Of a stretch of 33,078 nt of DNA, positions 20,733-29,000 are shown piece by piece. Made by a program: the position numbers and the translations under genes. Source of the stretch: Streptomyces kebangsaanensis (lineage in GTDB: Bacteria; Actinomycetota; Actinomycetes; Streptomycetales; Streptomycetaceae); contig NZ_JUJA01000033.1 in NCBI RefSeq assembly GCF_001906585.1, positions 147,833 to 180,910 on the forward strand. The letters are read 5' to 3'. The stretch's first letter is position 1. Every line of letters begins with the position of its first letter. The notes below the pieces were generated by a model. That model had not been told where the DNA came from. It was given only the letters and a program-made list of their open reading frames with translations, and searched no databases.

Positions 20733-21425
20733 TCAGAGCTTGCGGGCCCGGATCAGCAGGGTGGTGGGCCAGTGGCCCGTGCGGGGGTCGTGGAACTCCT
20801 GGGCCGAGGTGAGCCAGAAGCCCGCCTGACTGAGGTGCTTCTCCCAGCGGTCGGTGGAGAACTCCCAGCGGGCGATGGGGAGTCGGGTGCGGTCGGGCAG
20901 GGCGACGAAGTCGCGGCGGGGTCGGTCGTCGCCGGAGGGGCTTCGGCCGCCGCGCTGCGGGTGGGGGACGGAGAAGGCGAGCACCCGGCCGGGCGTGAGG
21001 CGTTGGGCGATGGCCGGGAGCAGGAGTTCGGGGGCGACGAGGCCGACGGCGCCGAAGACGGAGTAGATCGCGTCGAACTGCTCGTCGGAGGCATGCAGGT
21101 AGTGCAGGGCGTGGCTGGCGACGAAGGTGAGGTTGTTCAGCCGTCCGTAGTGGGAGCGGGCGCGGCGGACCTGGAGGCCGACCAGGTCGACGCCGGTGAC
21201 GTGGGCGCCGTGGCGGGTGGCGAGGTGGGCGGCGTTGTGACCGGGGCCGCAGCCGAGTTCCAGGAGCTGTTTGCCGCGCAGGTCGGGCCCGAGGACGTCG
21301 GCGCTGGGGCCTTGGCCGGGCCTCGTGGTCCACTCCATCCGGGCGGGTACGGCGAGGGGTTCGGCGAGTCCGGCGGCGGTGCGCTGGAGGGCGTGGGCGT
21401 GCCACGGGGAAGCCTGGGCGAGCAC
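20733..21425 (-). CDS. Class I SAM-dependent methyltransferase
   Basis: This is a 230-residue Rossmann-fold methyltransferase with motif I LLELGCGPGHN (54-64) and the acidic residue of strand 2 in VTGVDLVG. It also has a YLHASDEQFDAIYSVFGAVG motif-IV region and a RLTPGRVLAFSVPHP segment. GTG 21425 lies one base after the phosphotransferase stop, indicating one transcript. The substrate cannot be told; the family is close to the UbiE/MenG-like small-molecule methyltransferases. It is likely part of a small modification pathway with its neighbours (inference). Confidence 0.9.
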   Translation of the reverse strand: MLAQASPWHAHALQRTAAGLAEPLAVPARMEWTTRPGQGPSADVLGPDLRGKQLLELGCGPGHNAAHLATRHGAHVTGVDLVGLQVRRARSHYGRLNNLTFVASHALHYLHASDEQFDAIYSVFGAVGLVAPELLLPAIAQRLTPGRVLAFSVPHPQRGGRSPSGDDRPRRDFVALPDRTRLPIARWEFSTDRWEKHLSQAGFWLTSAQEFHDPRTGHWPTTLLIRARKL

Positions 21426-21426
21426 G

Positions 21427-22338
21427 TCAGATCTCCAGGAGGTGGAGGACGTCGGTGAGGTGACGACGGACGGCCTTGGTGTAGGCGGGGTCGGTGGCCG
21501 GGTCGTTGATCCAGCGGATGGCCTGCTTCATGAACCACTCGACGGCCCACATGCGATGCCAGCCCAGGGCCCAGCTCTCGGCGGTGAGCCCGCCGCGCGG
21601 GGCGAGGGCGTCGGGGGTGCCCCCGGCGGTGACGTACTGCTCTAGGAAGACGCGCAGGCGCACGGGATGCGGGGGCTCGATGGTGCCGTGCCAGCTGGCG
21701 AGGTCGAGCAGGCCGGGACCGGTGAAGGTGCGGGCGAAGTCGAGCAGCCTCCAGCCGCGCTCCCCGATGTGGAGGCTGGTGGGGTGGAACTCGGAGTGCA
21801 CCCAGCCAAACGGTTCCAGCACCGCTCCGGCCGAGCGGGCCTCGGCGGCCTGGGCGATCCGGTCGAGCGCGCCCTCGACGTCGTCGGCGTCCTGCCACCG
21901 GTCGGCCTTGCGCAGCCGTTCGAGATGCTCCAGCGCCCGGGTCGGCAGCGTGCGCAGCCGCTCCCGGTCCAGGACGGGCAAGGGGGCGGCCATACGAGTG
22001 CCGTGCAGGACCACGGCCGCAGCGACGCCGTCCAGGTCGTCGGCCTCGCGGACAGCCGGCCCAAGGTCTTCCATGAGCATGCCGAGCCAGCCATCCAGAA
22101 CGGCAGAGGCGTGGACCTGGGGGACGGGTACGCCGAGGGTGTGGGCCAGGCGGAGGGCCTGGTCCTCGCTGTCGAACGGCTTCTTGGCGTACTTGAAGAT
22201 GGCCGTGGTGCCGCCGGGGAAGGTAACGCGCTCGACTCCGGACATGGACCACACGCGCACCTCCTCCCGTACGGCGGTGGCCTGACCGGCCACGGTGAGC
22301 AGGTTGTCGAGGAGTTCGGCGCTGGGGTTCGTGGTCAC
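21427..22338 (-). CDS. Aminoglycoside phosphotransferase (APH)-like protein, divergent catalytic loop
   Basis: Start GTG 22338, 303 residues. It has an N-lobe with AIFKYAKK (Lys49 or Lys52 for ATP binding), a hinge MLMEDLG (87-93) and a Brenner-like motif HSEFHPTS (181-188), followed by RLLDFART with Asp200. In canonical APH/choline-kinase enzymes the motif is HGDxxxxN; here the Asp is Glu183 and the Asn is Ser188. Asp200 is kept. Activity may be altered or lost. The gene is in tight series with the methyltransferase (one-base gap), and a 77-base gap separates it from the upstream unknown gene. Resistance is not implied by the fold alone. Confidence 0.82.
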   Translation of the reverse strand: MTTNPSAELLDNLLTVAGQATAVREEVRVWSMSGVERVTFPGGTTAIFKYAKKPFDSEDQALRLAHTLGVPVPQVHASAVLDGWLGMLMEDLGPAVREADDLDGVAAAVVLHGTRMAAPLPVLDRERLRTLPTRALEHLERLRKADRWQDADDVEGALDRIAQAAEARSAGAVLEPFGWVHSEFHPTSLHIGERGWRLLDFARTFTGPGLLDLASWHGTIEPPHPVRLRVFLEQYVTAGGTPDALAPRGGLTAESWALGWHRMWAVEWFMKQAIRWINDPATDPAYTKAVRRHLTDVLHLLEI

Positions 22339-22415
22339 GGGAGGGCTCCGGGGAGATGGTGGCGTCCGGGGCGGGCGAGAGATGCCGACCCGCCCCGGAG
22401 CCTGATCGGGTGGGG

Positions 22416-23165
22416 TTACGCGGCGGGGTTCACGCGGTGGGCGTAGACCTGCTCGATCCAGCCCGCCTTGAACGCGGCGAGGTCGTCGCGGAAGTTGGCC
22501 ATCGAGGCACCGTAGGGCGCGACCACGCCGCCGGACTGGTCCGGCACGGACTGACAGCCGTGCACGAGCCGGCCACCGAGTGCGGCGTGGGCCTTGATGG
22601 ACTCGATCCGGCGGTGCTCGTTGAACCAGCCGCCGTGGTAGACCTCGTCGAGCATCCCGCCCATCTTGTCGTCCAGGTCGAAGACGACGGAGGTGGCGGC
22701 GGGGAAGAACCAGCACGGGCCGACGTTGGAGATGTGCCCGTCCGGCTCGACCTTGTTGAGCGCCATGAGCGTGGCCGCCTCGCGGAGCATCCGCAGGTGC
22801 TCGGCAGTGATCTGCGGGAGTCCGAGGCCGGCCAGGTGCTCGTCGCGGAAGAGGTAGGCGTACACCTCGTACGCGGTGGCCAGGACACGGGCCGCGTCGG
22901 AGGTGGATTCGCCGTGGTGCTTGATGAAGTCCAGCGCGAGCTGCTCGACCGCGCTCTCGGTCGTCTCGTCCACGTCCAGGAGCTGGGACTTGACCAGCTC
23001 CCAGTCGGCGACGAGCCAGGTGTTCGACTCGAAGCGGAAGAAGTACTCGGCCGGGTCGATGGTGATGCGCCAGCCGTCGACCTGGATGCCAGGCAGTCGG
23101 CTCCAGCGCGGGTCGAACGCCTCGGGCAGCTCGACCGTGATGGCCGTGGTGTCGATGGTGGTCAC
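22416..23165 (-). CDS. Uncharacterised protein heading the leftward cargo operon
   Basis: Start GTG 23165, with GGAG eight bases upstream; 249 residues. The in-frame extension to 23273 has no ribosome site. The protein is soluble, Trp/His/Asp-rich, with a segment GWRITIDPAEYFFRFESNTWLVADWELVKSQLL near the N-terminus and a GGRLVHGCQSVPDQSGGVVAPYGASMANF region near the C-terminus. There is no P-loop, Rossmann or metal motif I can name. It is divergent to the XRE-TPR regulator and probably controlled with it. Family not recognised. Confidence 0.75.
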   Translation of the reverse strand: MTTIDTTAITVELPEAFDPRWSRLPGIQVDGWRITIDPAEYFFRFESNTWLVADWELVKSQLLDVDETTESAVEQLALDFIKHHGESTSDAARVLATAYEVYAYLFRDEHLAGLGLPQITAEHLRMLREAATLMALNKVEPDGHISNVGPCWFFPAATSVVFDLDDKMGGMLDEVYHGGWFNEHRRIESIKAHAALGGRLVHGCQSVPDQSGGVVAPYGASMANFRDDLAAFKAGWIEQVYAHRVNPAA

Positions 23166-23388
23166 CGTGTCTCCGTCTCTGATCGGCCGGGTCCGGGCAC
23201 AGGAATGCCCGAGCCCGGTGTGGGCGTACGGAACTTCGGGGAGCCGCCCGGACCAAGGGGGAGCCTGGATCACGGTCGCGCCGTTCCGGGCGGCTGCTGA
23301 TAAGTGAACCCGTGGTCACGCTCAGTGGGTACGGTGGAAGGCAGTTGAAGCGGTATACGCGGTTTACAGCTCCGGGGTGGAGGCGATC
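23166..23388. promoter_or_regulatory. Divergent promoter region of the cargo cluster and its regulator
   Basis: The 223 bases between the two divergent starts hold an AT-richer part at about 23300-23370, with GGTATAC and GGTTTACA near the regulator start. CACTGAGCG-like and GTGGTCAC/GTGGGTAC half-sites are seen but no clean operator. The regulator probably controls both directions (inference). Confidence 0.4.
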
Positions 23389-24744
23389 GTGGCGGCGCAG
23401 AGAGAACCCAACTTCCGTCTGCGCGACGCCATCGCGGCGGTCGACTGCACCTACGAGGCCCTCGCCAGAGACGTGCGGCGCATCGCCGCCGAGAACGGCG
23501 AGATCCTCCAGACCAACAAGTCGGCCATCTCGCACTGGGCGAACGGCACCCGTGCCCCGTCGGGCCGGGTAGCTCAATACCTGGCCGAGGCGTTGTCCCG
23601 CCGAGCAGGGCGCACGGTCACCCAGACCGAGATTGGCCTCCAGACTGGTGATCACGAAGAGCCGGCGGAATCCGACCCCATCCTCGCGGTCACCGACTTG
23701 GGCCGGGCCGACGTCGAGCGCCGCCGCTTCCTCGCCATCGCGGTCTTCACTACCGCCGGCGTCGCCATGCCGCTCGGGTACGACCACGAGGCCACCGCCC
23801 GCATGCTCCGCGCCCGCACGGGCACGTCCCTGGTCGGCGCAGAGGACGTGGACGTCGTACGCCAGATCACCGCGGCCTTCAGCGCGGCAGACGAGCGCCT
23901 CGGTGGCGGGCACGGCCTGACCACCGTCACCGCGTATCTCGCCGACACAGCCGCCCCCATGCTGCGCGGACGCTTCCCCAGCGAAGCCTTACGCCGGGCC
24001 GCCTTCGGCGCCGTCGCCGAGCTGGCCTATCTCGCAGGGTGGAAGCACCACGACCTCGGCCAGGAAGGCGCCGCCCAGCGCTACTACCAGGTCGGCTACC
24101 AGCTCGCCTGCGAAGCCGACTCCCACGGTCACGCGGCCTGGATGATGCGTGCTCTCGCCCACCAGGCCCTCAGCCTCAAGCAGCCCCACCACTGCGTCGA
24201 CCTCGTCGAAGGCGCCCTACGCACAGGTCTCGGCCACGTCGACGGCCAGACCGAGGCTCTCCTCCACATCACCCACGCCCGCGCCTACGCGGCCGTCGAC
24301 GAGGACCCCTTGGCCGCGCGAGCCCTGCTCGCTGCCGAAGACGCCCTCCTCCGCGACGACGGTCCCCAGCCCAGCTACTCCCGCGTAAGCGGCCCGGCCG
24401 CCGGCACCGTGGCCAGCCACACCGCCCGCACCCTGACCGACCTCGCCGACCACATCGGCACCGAACAGCAGCATCGCGACGCCCTCACCCGCTGGGACCC
24501 CGAGAAGTACAAGCGGGTCCACGCGCTCACCCACGCCGACCTCGGCGACAGCCTCGCCGCCCAGGCCCGCGCCGACGAGGCGGTCGCCGCCTGGACCCAG
24601 GCCCTGGTCCTCATGGAGGGCATGACCTCAGACCGGACCCGTAAGGCAATCACCTCAATCCGCTCCACGCTCGCGGTCTACCAGCGCCGCCGCGTTCCCG
24701 GTGCCGCCGATCTCGCCCGCCGCGCCCGCGAGGCCCTCGCCTAA
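23389..24744 (+). CDS. XRE-type regulator with TPR domain, TTA codon
   Basis: GTG 23389 is preceded by GGAGG seven bases upstream, which favours it over the GTG at 23377; the product is 451 residues. The N-terminal region (5-75) has a helix-turn-helix with TNKSAISHWANGTRAPSG. A linker with FLAIAVFTTAGVAMPLG and a C-terminal helical TPR-like domain (150-440, with repeated A..Y..AL.... patterns) follow. This layout is common in Streptomyces regulators near secondary-metabolism or cargo genes and may sense a small molecule or peptide. Codon 201 (23989-23991) is TTA, so translation probably depends on the bldA tRNA. It is followed closely by a NUDIX gene. Confidence 0.85.
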   Translation: MAAQREPNFRLRDAIAAVDCTYEALARDVRRIAAENGEILQTNKSAISHWANGTRAPSGRVAQYLAEALSRRAGRTVTQTEIGLQTGDHEEPAESDPILAVTDLGRADVERRRFLAIAVFTTAGVAMPLGYDHEATARMLRARTGTSLVGAEDVDVVRQITAAFSAADERLGGGHGLTTVTAYLADTAAPMLRGRFPSEALRRAAFGAVAELAYLAGWKHHDLGQEGAAQRYYQVGYQLACEADSHGHAAWMMRALAHQALSLKQPHHCVDLVEGALRTGLGHVDGQTEALLHITHARAYAAVDEDPLAARALLAAEDALLRDDGPQPSYSRVSGPAAGTVASHTARTLTDLADHIGTEQQHRDALTRWDPEKYKRVHALTHADLGDSLAAQARADEAVAAWTQALVLMEGMTSDRTRKAITSIRSTLAVYQRRRVPGAADLARRAREALA

Positions 24745-24778
24745 CATGCCCAACAACCCGCCCGACGAAGGGAACACC

Positions 24779-25282
24779 GTGACCCAGCAGACCGACGACC
24801 AGCCCAAGGCCCTCAAGCCGGCGCTCGAATCGATGACCCTGCTGGTCGCGGCCGTCATCGTCCACGACAAGGCCACCAACCGCGTCGTCCTCCTCCAGCG
24901 CAGCGAGAACGCGAAGTTCGCCCAGGGGATGTGGGACCTGCCCGTCGGCAAGAGTGAACCTGGCGAGCCCATCACGGAGACGGCGGTCCGCGAGCTCTAC
25001 GAGGAAACGGGCCTCACGGTGAAGCCCGAGTCCCTCAAAATCGCCCACATCATCCACGGCGCCTGGGGCGTCGAAGCCCCCAACGGCTTCCTCACCGTCG
25101 TCTTCGCCGCCCACGAATGGACCGGCGAACCCGAAAACCGCGAACCCCGCAAGCACTCCCAGGTCCGCTGGGTCGACGCCAACTCCATCCCCGAGGCGTT
25201 CGTGGATACCACTGCCAGCGCCCTCCACCATTACCTGAATGATGGCTCGGAGGTCTCGCTGGACGGCTGGTCGGCAGCGTGA
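24779..25282 (+). CDS. NUDIX hydrolase
   Basis: Start GTG 24779 with GAAGGGAACACC upstream; an ATG at 24746 is the alternative. The product is 167 residues. The NUDIX box is complete: Gly57, Glu63, Arg71-Glu72, Glu75-Glu76 and Gly78, with the following Leu. It hydrolyses a nucleoside diphosphate linked to another moiety, with the exact substrate unknown. The stop overlaps the next gene start (GTGA), and it lies 34 bases after the regulator, so the three are probably one transcript. Confidence 0.92.
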   Translation: MTQQTDDQPKALKPALESMTLLVAAVIVHDKATNRVVLLQRSENAKFAQGMWDLPVGKSEPGEPITETAVRELYEETGLTVKPESLKIAHIIHGAWGVEAPNGFLTVVFAAHEWTGEPENREPRKHSQVRWVDANSIPEAFVDTTASALHHYLNDGSEVSLDGWSAA

Positions 25283-25740
25283 GCATCACGCTGCTCCACC
25301 TCATACCCAAGGACCCGCACTTTTCGCCTGCGCCGGCTGCGAGCGAGGCTGCGCAGGCCCGGCTACAGCAGCTGGTTCCTGAGGCGTTGGGCGGTTACGA
25401 CGTTTGGGACATCCCCGGCACAGCCTTCATTGATCCCGGGGAGAACTGGTGTGGTGTTCGGTGCCCCGTATGCGGCTCCGACATCGAAGACTGGTGGGGC
25501 AACGCGATGGACACGGCAGCCCTTCCGGACGGCTACTTCGATGCACTTGCCGTGACGATGCCCTGTTGCTCTGCCCAGACGGACTTGAACGCCCTCGACT
25601 ACGTCTGGGCTGCGGGTTTCGCCAGGTACAGCCTCGTAACCACAGATCCAGAATGCGAGCTGCCACTACCGCCAGCCAGCATCCGGGCGCTGGAGGACCT
25701 CCTGGGCACGGACCTGCGACAGGTCATCGCCCGGTACTGA
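25279..25740 (+). CDS. Small zinc-ribbon-like protein of unknown function
   Basis: Start GTG 25279 overlaps the NUDIX stop; 153 residues. It opens with LLHLIPKDPHFSPAP. It carries a CPVC pair (in GVRCPVCGSD) followed 30 residues later by PCCS, which could hold zinc. The C-terminus LEDLLGTDLRQVIARY recurs, degenerate, in the decayed copy at 32433-32491. It belongs to an uncharacterised actinobacterial family I cannot name. It converges on the next gene, leaving only 18 bases between the stops. Confidence 0.75.
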   Translation: MSITLLHLIPKDPHFSPAPAASEAAQARLQQLVPEALGGYDVWDIPGTAFIDPGENWCGVRCPVCGSDIEDWWGNAMDTAALPDGYFDALAVTMPCCSAQTDLNALDYVWAAGFARYSLVTTDPECELPLPPASIRALEDLLGTDLRQVIARY

Positions 25741-25758
25741 CGTCAAGCGCTGGCTTTG

Positions 25759-26301
25759 CTATGCAGGGTTGCTCGGAAACAGGAGCTCGTAAGGCAGGTA
25801 ATTGTCGTCCGGTACGCGCGGCACGTAGTCCGGGGCCGTGCGTGCGGCCACAGCCAGCAGGCGAGCGGCAGCCTCCTCCTCAGAGGTGGAGGCGAGCCTG
25901 AGGGCGTGCAGAAGGCGGTCGCGCTCGGCGTCGAAGTCCGGGTGGTCGGCCCGAAGGTCCGAGCCGAGCTCGCTGATCGCGAAGCCCTTCGCCAAGTCGC
26001 GCCAGAAGGGCAGCACCACGATAAGTGTGATGGCGTCGACGAGGTCGGCGCCGATCAATGTGGCCTGGCCCTCCGAGTCGGCGTACAGGACTGGCCTCTC
26101 CTCGGCCCCAGCCTCCCCGCACAGGTAGTACGTGCCGCCAGCGCCGCAGCCGGCTATCGGGTGTAGGGGGATCCTGGTGGGAAGGGCAAGGTCCTCGATG
26201 GGATCCCGGCGCTCGATGTCGAAATCGCCAGGACAGGCGAGCGCGGTGGCAAGGGAAGGCTCCTGCTCGATCCGGCAGAGTAGATCGTCTGATGCGGTCA
26301 T
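25759..26301 (-). CDS. Uncharacterised protein, immunity-like size and context
   Basis: I used ATG 26301 (180 residues); upstream in-frame codons lack coding character. The protein is acidic and begins MTASDDLLCRIEQEPSLATAL. It has a CGAGGTYYLCGE segment, an aromatic/hydrophobic strand TLIVVLPFWRDLAKG and ends YLPYELLFPSNPA. The end is copied in decayed form at about 32515-32555. There is no motif for catalysis, export or membrane insertion. It is convergent with the preceding zinc-ribbon gene and divergent from the following gene. Confidence 0.68.
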   Translation of the reverse strand: MTASDDLLCRIEQEPSLATALACPGDFDIERRDPIEDLALPTRIPLHPIAGCGAGGTYYLCGEAGAEERPVLYADSEGQATLIGADLVDAITLIVVLPFWRDLAKGFAISELGSDLRADHPDFDAERDRLLHALRLASTSEEEAAARLLAVAARTAPDYVPRVPDDNYLPYELLFPSNPA

Positions 26302-26397
26302 GGGACGGAACGTAACAGCGCCCTCGGACGTCTGGTGCGGCTGGCCTGCTGATCGACGCTCAGCGGTGCTGTCAGTAGGGCGTGGCACAGTTCGGCC

Positions 26398-26754
26398 ATG
26401 AGTTACGACCTGGCGGTGTGGGAAGGCAGCAAGCCCGCTGACGATGTGATTGCGGGCGAGGTCCTCACCCAGCTGTATGACCGCTACATCGACACGGAGG
26501 AAGAGTTTCCACCGTCACCGCGTATCGCGGAGTACGTTGCTGGGCTCTTGGCGCGATGGGTGGACCTCACGGAGGACGAGGAAGACACCTCCCCCTGGTC
26601 GACGGGGCCGTTGATCGGCGAGGCGTCCGGGCCGTTCATCTACTTCCCGATGCGCTACAGCATGGCTGAAGAGGCTTCGGCCTACGCCGCCGATCTCGCG
26701 GCATCGATGGGGCTCGTTTGCTATGACCCGCAGGCTCGGCTGCTGCGGCCGTGA
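26398..26754 (+). CDS. Uncharacterised actinobacterial protein (SYDLAVWEG family)
   Basis: This is a 118-residue acidic protein starting MSYDLAVWEG, a recurrent Streptomyces orphan type. It includes SPWSTGPLIGEASGPFIYFPM and the C-terminal YAADLAASMGLVCYDPQ. It has no catalytic or export signals. Members of this group tend to occur in immunity-like gene clusters, which agrees with its neighbours, but I know of no assigned function. The gene is 96 bases from the divergent gene on its left and converges on the DUF6000-like gene on its right. Confidence 0.75.
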   Translation: MSYDLAVWEGSKPADDVIAGEVLTQLYDRYIDTEEEFPPSPRIAEYVAGLLARWVDLTEDEEDTSPWSTGPLIGEASGPFIYFPMRYSMAEEASAYAADLAASMGLVCYDPQARLLRP

Positions 26755-26784
26755 CCGTCTTTGGACCGAGGGCGGGTGCAGCGG

Positions 26785-27417
26785 CTATGGCCGGGTCCAG
26801 CCGTTGGCGAAGTCGCATTGGAGGTCCGCCCAGCGGCGAAGCTCGGCGGGGGTGCAGGCGGGGTGGTCGCGGAGGTGGGCCAGGGCATTGACCCACTGGT
26901 CCCAGAGACCGTCAGGCTCGGTGAAGCGGTCCGCATGGTGGGTGCCGAGGTGGGCGTCGAGGCGGAGGAGGGCGCCGAGGGCTGCGGGCTGGTCGTAGCG
27001 GAGGTCGATGCGGGGGAGGTAATGGTCGAGGTAGGCGGTGAGGATCTCGGCGTCCGCGTGGGTGCCGAAGCGGGCCAGGGCGAAGCAGTAGGCGCTGCCG
27101 GAGAAGCAGAACTCGCTGGCCAGGAGCAGGTCGCCGATACGTTCGCGGAACGTGGCGCGTCGGCCTACGCCGATCAGCCAGGCGGCGGTGAGGCGTGAGC
27201 GCCACTCGTAGCCGAGGAGGGCCTCCAGCTCGTCATCGTTGACCGTGGCCGCGTCGTCGATGAGGTGGCGGGCGAAGCGTTCGGCGTGTGGCCACCCGGG
27301 CCGCAGGACGCGACCGCTCTTCAGTTCGCGGTAGCGCGGATGGTCCGAGTCCTTCCTCGTCACATAGCGCTCGATTACGTAGCCGTAGCCGATCTCTTCG
27401 GGGTGTTGGAACGGCAT
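26785..27417 (-). CDS. DUF6000-like protein
   Basis: This is a 210-residue protein beginning MPFQHPEEIGYGYVIERYVTRK, with the helical pattern WRSRLTAAWLIGVGRR near 65-85, LLLASEFCFSGSAYCFALA, and a C-terminal YLDHYLPRIDLRYDQPAALGALL with DGLWDQW. I recognise this as the DUF6000 family, which has no known enzymatic role and is frequent in Streptomyces immunity-type clusters. It lies three bases after the HEAT gene, with GAGAGGTGACC as ribosome site. Last gene of the three-gene operon. A fragment of a second copy lies at 31121-31165. Confidence 0.8.
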   Translation of the reverse strand: MPFQHPEEIGYGYVIERYVTRKDSDHPRYRELKSGRVLRPGWPHAERFARHLIDDAATVNDDELEALLGYEWRSRLTAAWLIGVGRRATFRERIGDLLLASEFCFSGSAYCFALARFGTHADAEILTAYLDHYLPRIDLRYDQPAALGALLRLDAHLGTHHADRFTEPDGLWDQWVNALAHLRDHPACTPAELRRWADLQCDFANGWTRP

Positions 27418-27420
27418 CGG

Positions 27421-28152
27421 TCACCTCTCCGGGTACAGGTCGGTACGGTCGATCCAGGTGGGGGCGACGAAGATGTTGCTGCCGGTGGGGGCTTCGGACG
27501 CTTCCAGCAGGGACCAGGTGCGGGACTCTTCGATCAGGTGCTCCCAGGGCGCGGTCCAGTCGAGATCCCAGTCCAGGCCGGGGCCGGAGACGCCGTACGT
27601 GCGGTCGGAGTCCACCCGCCAGAACTGGGAGTAGAGGATCACCTGGGCGTGGTCGGCCAGGTCGTTGATGATCTCGGCGAAGTGGGCCGAGGGCCAGCCA
27701 GGGGCGTTGGCCGCCGTGGTGGCTCGTAGGTGCGCGGTGAGTGGTGGGACGACGGGGGCGCGGGCGTCGAGTTCGGTCAGGGCCCAGCGGATGCCGACGG
27801 ACTCAGTCCAGTCCGGTGGGGTCGCCCGTTCCAGGCAGGCGCGGTAGGCGCGGCGCAGGGGCTCGATGGCGCCGTCGATCTCCAGGCTCGCCAGGGCCAT
27901 GGCCGCCCATTCGCGGACGGTCGGGTTGTCGCTGTCCAGTAGGCCGATGAGAGCGGGGCCGCAACGGGGATCGCCCACCTCCTCGAAGACCTCGATGGCG
28001 GTCAGCTGACCGAAGCCGCCGAGGGAGGGCAGGCCGTTGATGACGGCGGGTATGGCGTCGGCGCCGATCCAGATCAGCTCCGCGCGGGCGTCGTAGGACT
28101 CGTCGGCCTTGCCGTCGAGCTGCTGGACGAGTGTCTTGATGTGGGAGGTCAT
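27421..28152 (-). CDS. HEAT-repeat-like protein
   Basis: Start ATG 28152 overlaps the CPCC gene stop (ATGA); 243 residues. The N-terminal half is a HEAT-type helical repeat (AELIWIGADAIPAVINGL, then IEVFEEVGDPRCGPALIGLLDSDNPTVREWAAMALASL) that serves protein binding. The C-terminal half is Trp-rich and aromatic (YSQFWRVDSDRTYG, then DWDLDWTAPWEHLI). It may bind a cognate partner protein, consistent with an immunity or adaptor role (inference). Part of a three-gene leftward operon. Confidence 0.8.
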   Translation of the reverse strand: MTSHIKTLVQQLDGKADESYDARAELIWIGADAIPAVINGLPSLGGFGQLTAIEVFEEVGDPRCGPALIGLLDSDNPTVREWAAMALASLEIDGAIEPLRRAYRACLERATPPDWTESVGIRWALTELDARAPVVPPLTAHLRATTAANAPGWPSAHFAEIINDLADHAQVILYSQFWRVDSDRTYGVSGPGLDWDLDWTAPWEHLIEESRTWSLLEASEAPTGSNIFVAPTWIDRTDLYPER

Positions 28153-28535
28153 GACGGGGAGTGGTCCCAGCGCCAGAAGGTGGGCAGCCACCAGCAGAGC
28201 ACCGAGCTGTCGTCGGGCCACGGGGTGCGGTCCTCGGCCGCCCAGTCCTCGAAGGAGTCCCGTGTCAGATCGATGGGGCGCCAGGCGGGGTCGAGCGGTT
28301 CCTCCTCGGCCGGCGGGCGGACGTGCCAGCGGCCGTGCTCGTCGCAGGCGCCGAAGTCCTGGTAGTTGCGCTGGGCCTCGATCAGGGAGACCTTGTTCGC
28401 GCCGCCGGGCATGGTCGGCCAGCGGAACTGGACCCCGTCGTCCTCCCAGAAGCAGATGGGGCAGATCTCGTACGAGCCGGGCATCGCGTCCAGCACGCGG
28501 TGCCCGCAGCAGGGACAGGGGTAGCGGTCGCTCAC
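28149..28535 (-). CDS. CPCC cysteine-rich protein
   Basis: Start GTG 28535 (MSDRYPCPCCGHRVLDAMPGS); 128 residues. The Cys pairs CPCC (7-10) and CPIC (25-28), followed by FWEDDGVQ, match the Cys_rich_CPCC family, whose members are typical immunity-like orphans and may bind zinc. The C-terminal half is Trp-rich and acidic (WPDDSSVLCWWLPTFWRWD). First gene of the operon with the HEAT and DUF6000 genes. A partial, decayed copy lies at about 31173-31268. Confidence 0.85.
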   Translation of the reverse strand: MSDRYPCPCCGHRVLDAMPGSYEICPICFWEDDGVQFRWPTMPGGANKVSLIEAQRNYQDFGACDEHGRWHVRPPAEEEPLDPAWRPIDLTRDSFEDWAAEDRTPWPDDSSVLCWWLPTFWRWDHSPS

Positions 28536-28600
28536 CTGCGCAGTCTCGTTGCAGGCCCGGCTGGTGCGCCATGGATTCCTTGGCCTCCGCACGCCCGGCC

Positions 28601-28791
28601 AGTCCGCAGCCAGTCCGCAGGACACCCGTAAACGGCCGTCGGGAGCCAACGCATGCCAACGAAGAACCCCCAGGTCAGGGCCCTGCGCGGGGCTCCGCCG
28701 CAGGTCAGGATCGGGCCGCAGACATTCCGCTTCAACGTGTAGCGGGCGCTGTATCGCCACGTCGCTGATCTAGCAAACATGCAGGTCAGGA
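28601..28791. repeat. Att-like repeat unit, copy 2 (candidate right end of the integrative element)
   Basis: AGTCCGC and AGTCCGCAG, 11 bases apart (28601-28620), precede the core TTCCGCTTCAACGT (28725-28738). The core is flanked by an 11-base direct repeat GCAGGTCAGGA (28700 and 28781). The 28601-28737 sequence aligns along most of its length with 29766-29884. The arm-like doublets lie on the element-facing side. No gene is seen in 28536-29000 other than this; the remainder (28792-28980) is GC-rich with no recognised signal. Confidence 0.55.
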
Positions 28792-29000
28792 GGGGTCCGC
28801 CTTTCGGGGTCGGGCCCCTGGTTGTTTCCCGTGCTGGGATGGTGGCCGGCTCCTGTGCTGGGTCGCGGACTGTGCGGTGCGCGACGAGAGGGGGCGGGCG
28901 GGGCGGGCGACTCTTTCCCGGCCTTTCCCGGGTGGCTCCCGCGTGGGTGGCGGGAGTGCGGGCCGTAGCGCTTTTCCTACTCGTTTGACACACTTGGGTT

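Noticed and set aside
20119..21405. A 428-codon minus-strand frame joining the methyltransferase region and the HAD protein
   Set aside because: The N-terminal part is an Arg/Pro-rich shadow of the methyltransferase; the HAD gene starts at 20697 with a good ribosome site.
21427..23913. An 828-codon minus-strand frame
   Set aside because: Only its last 303 residues are the phosphotransferase; the rest is antisense to the regulator and out of frame with the 22416-23165 gene.
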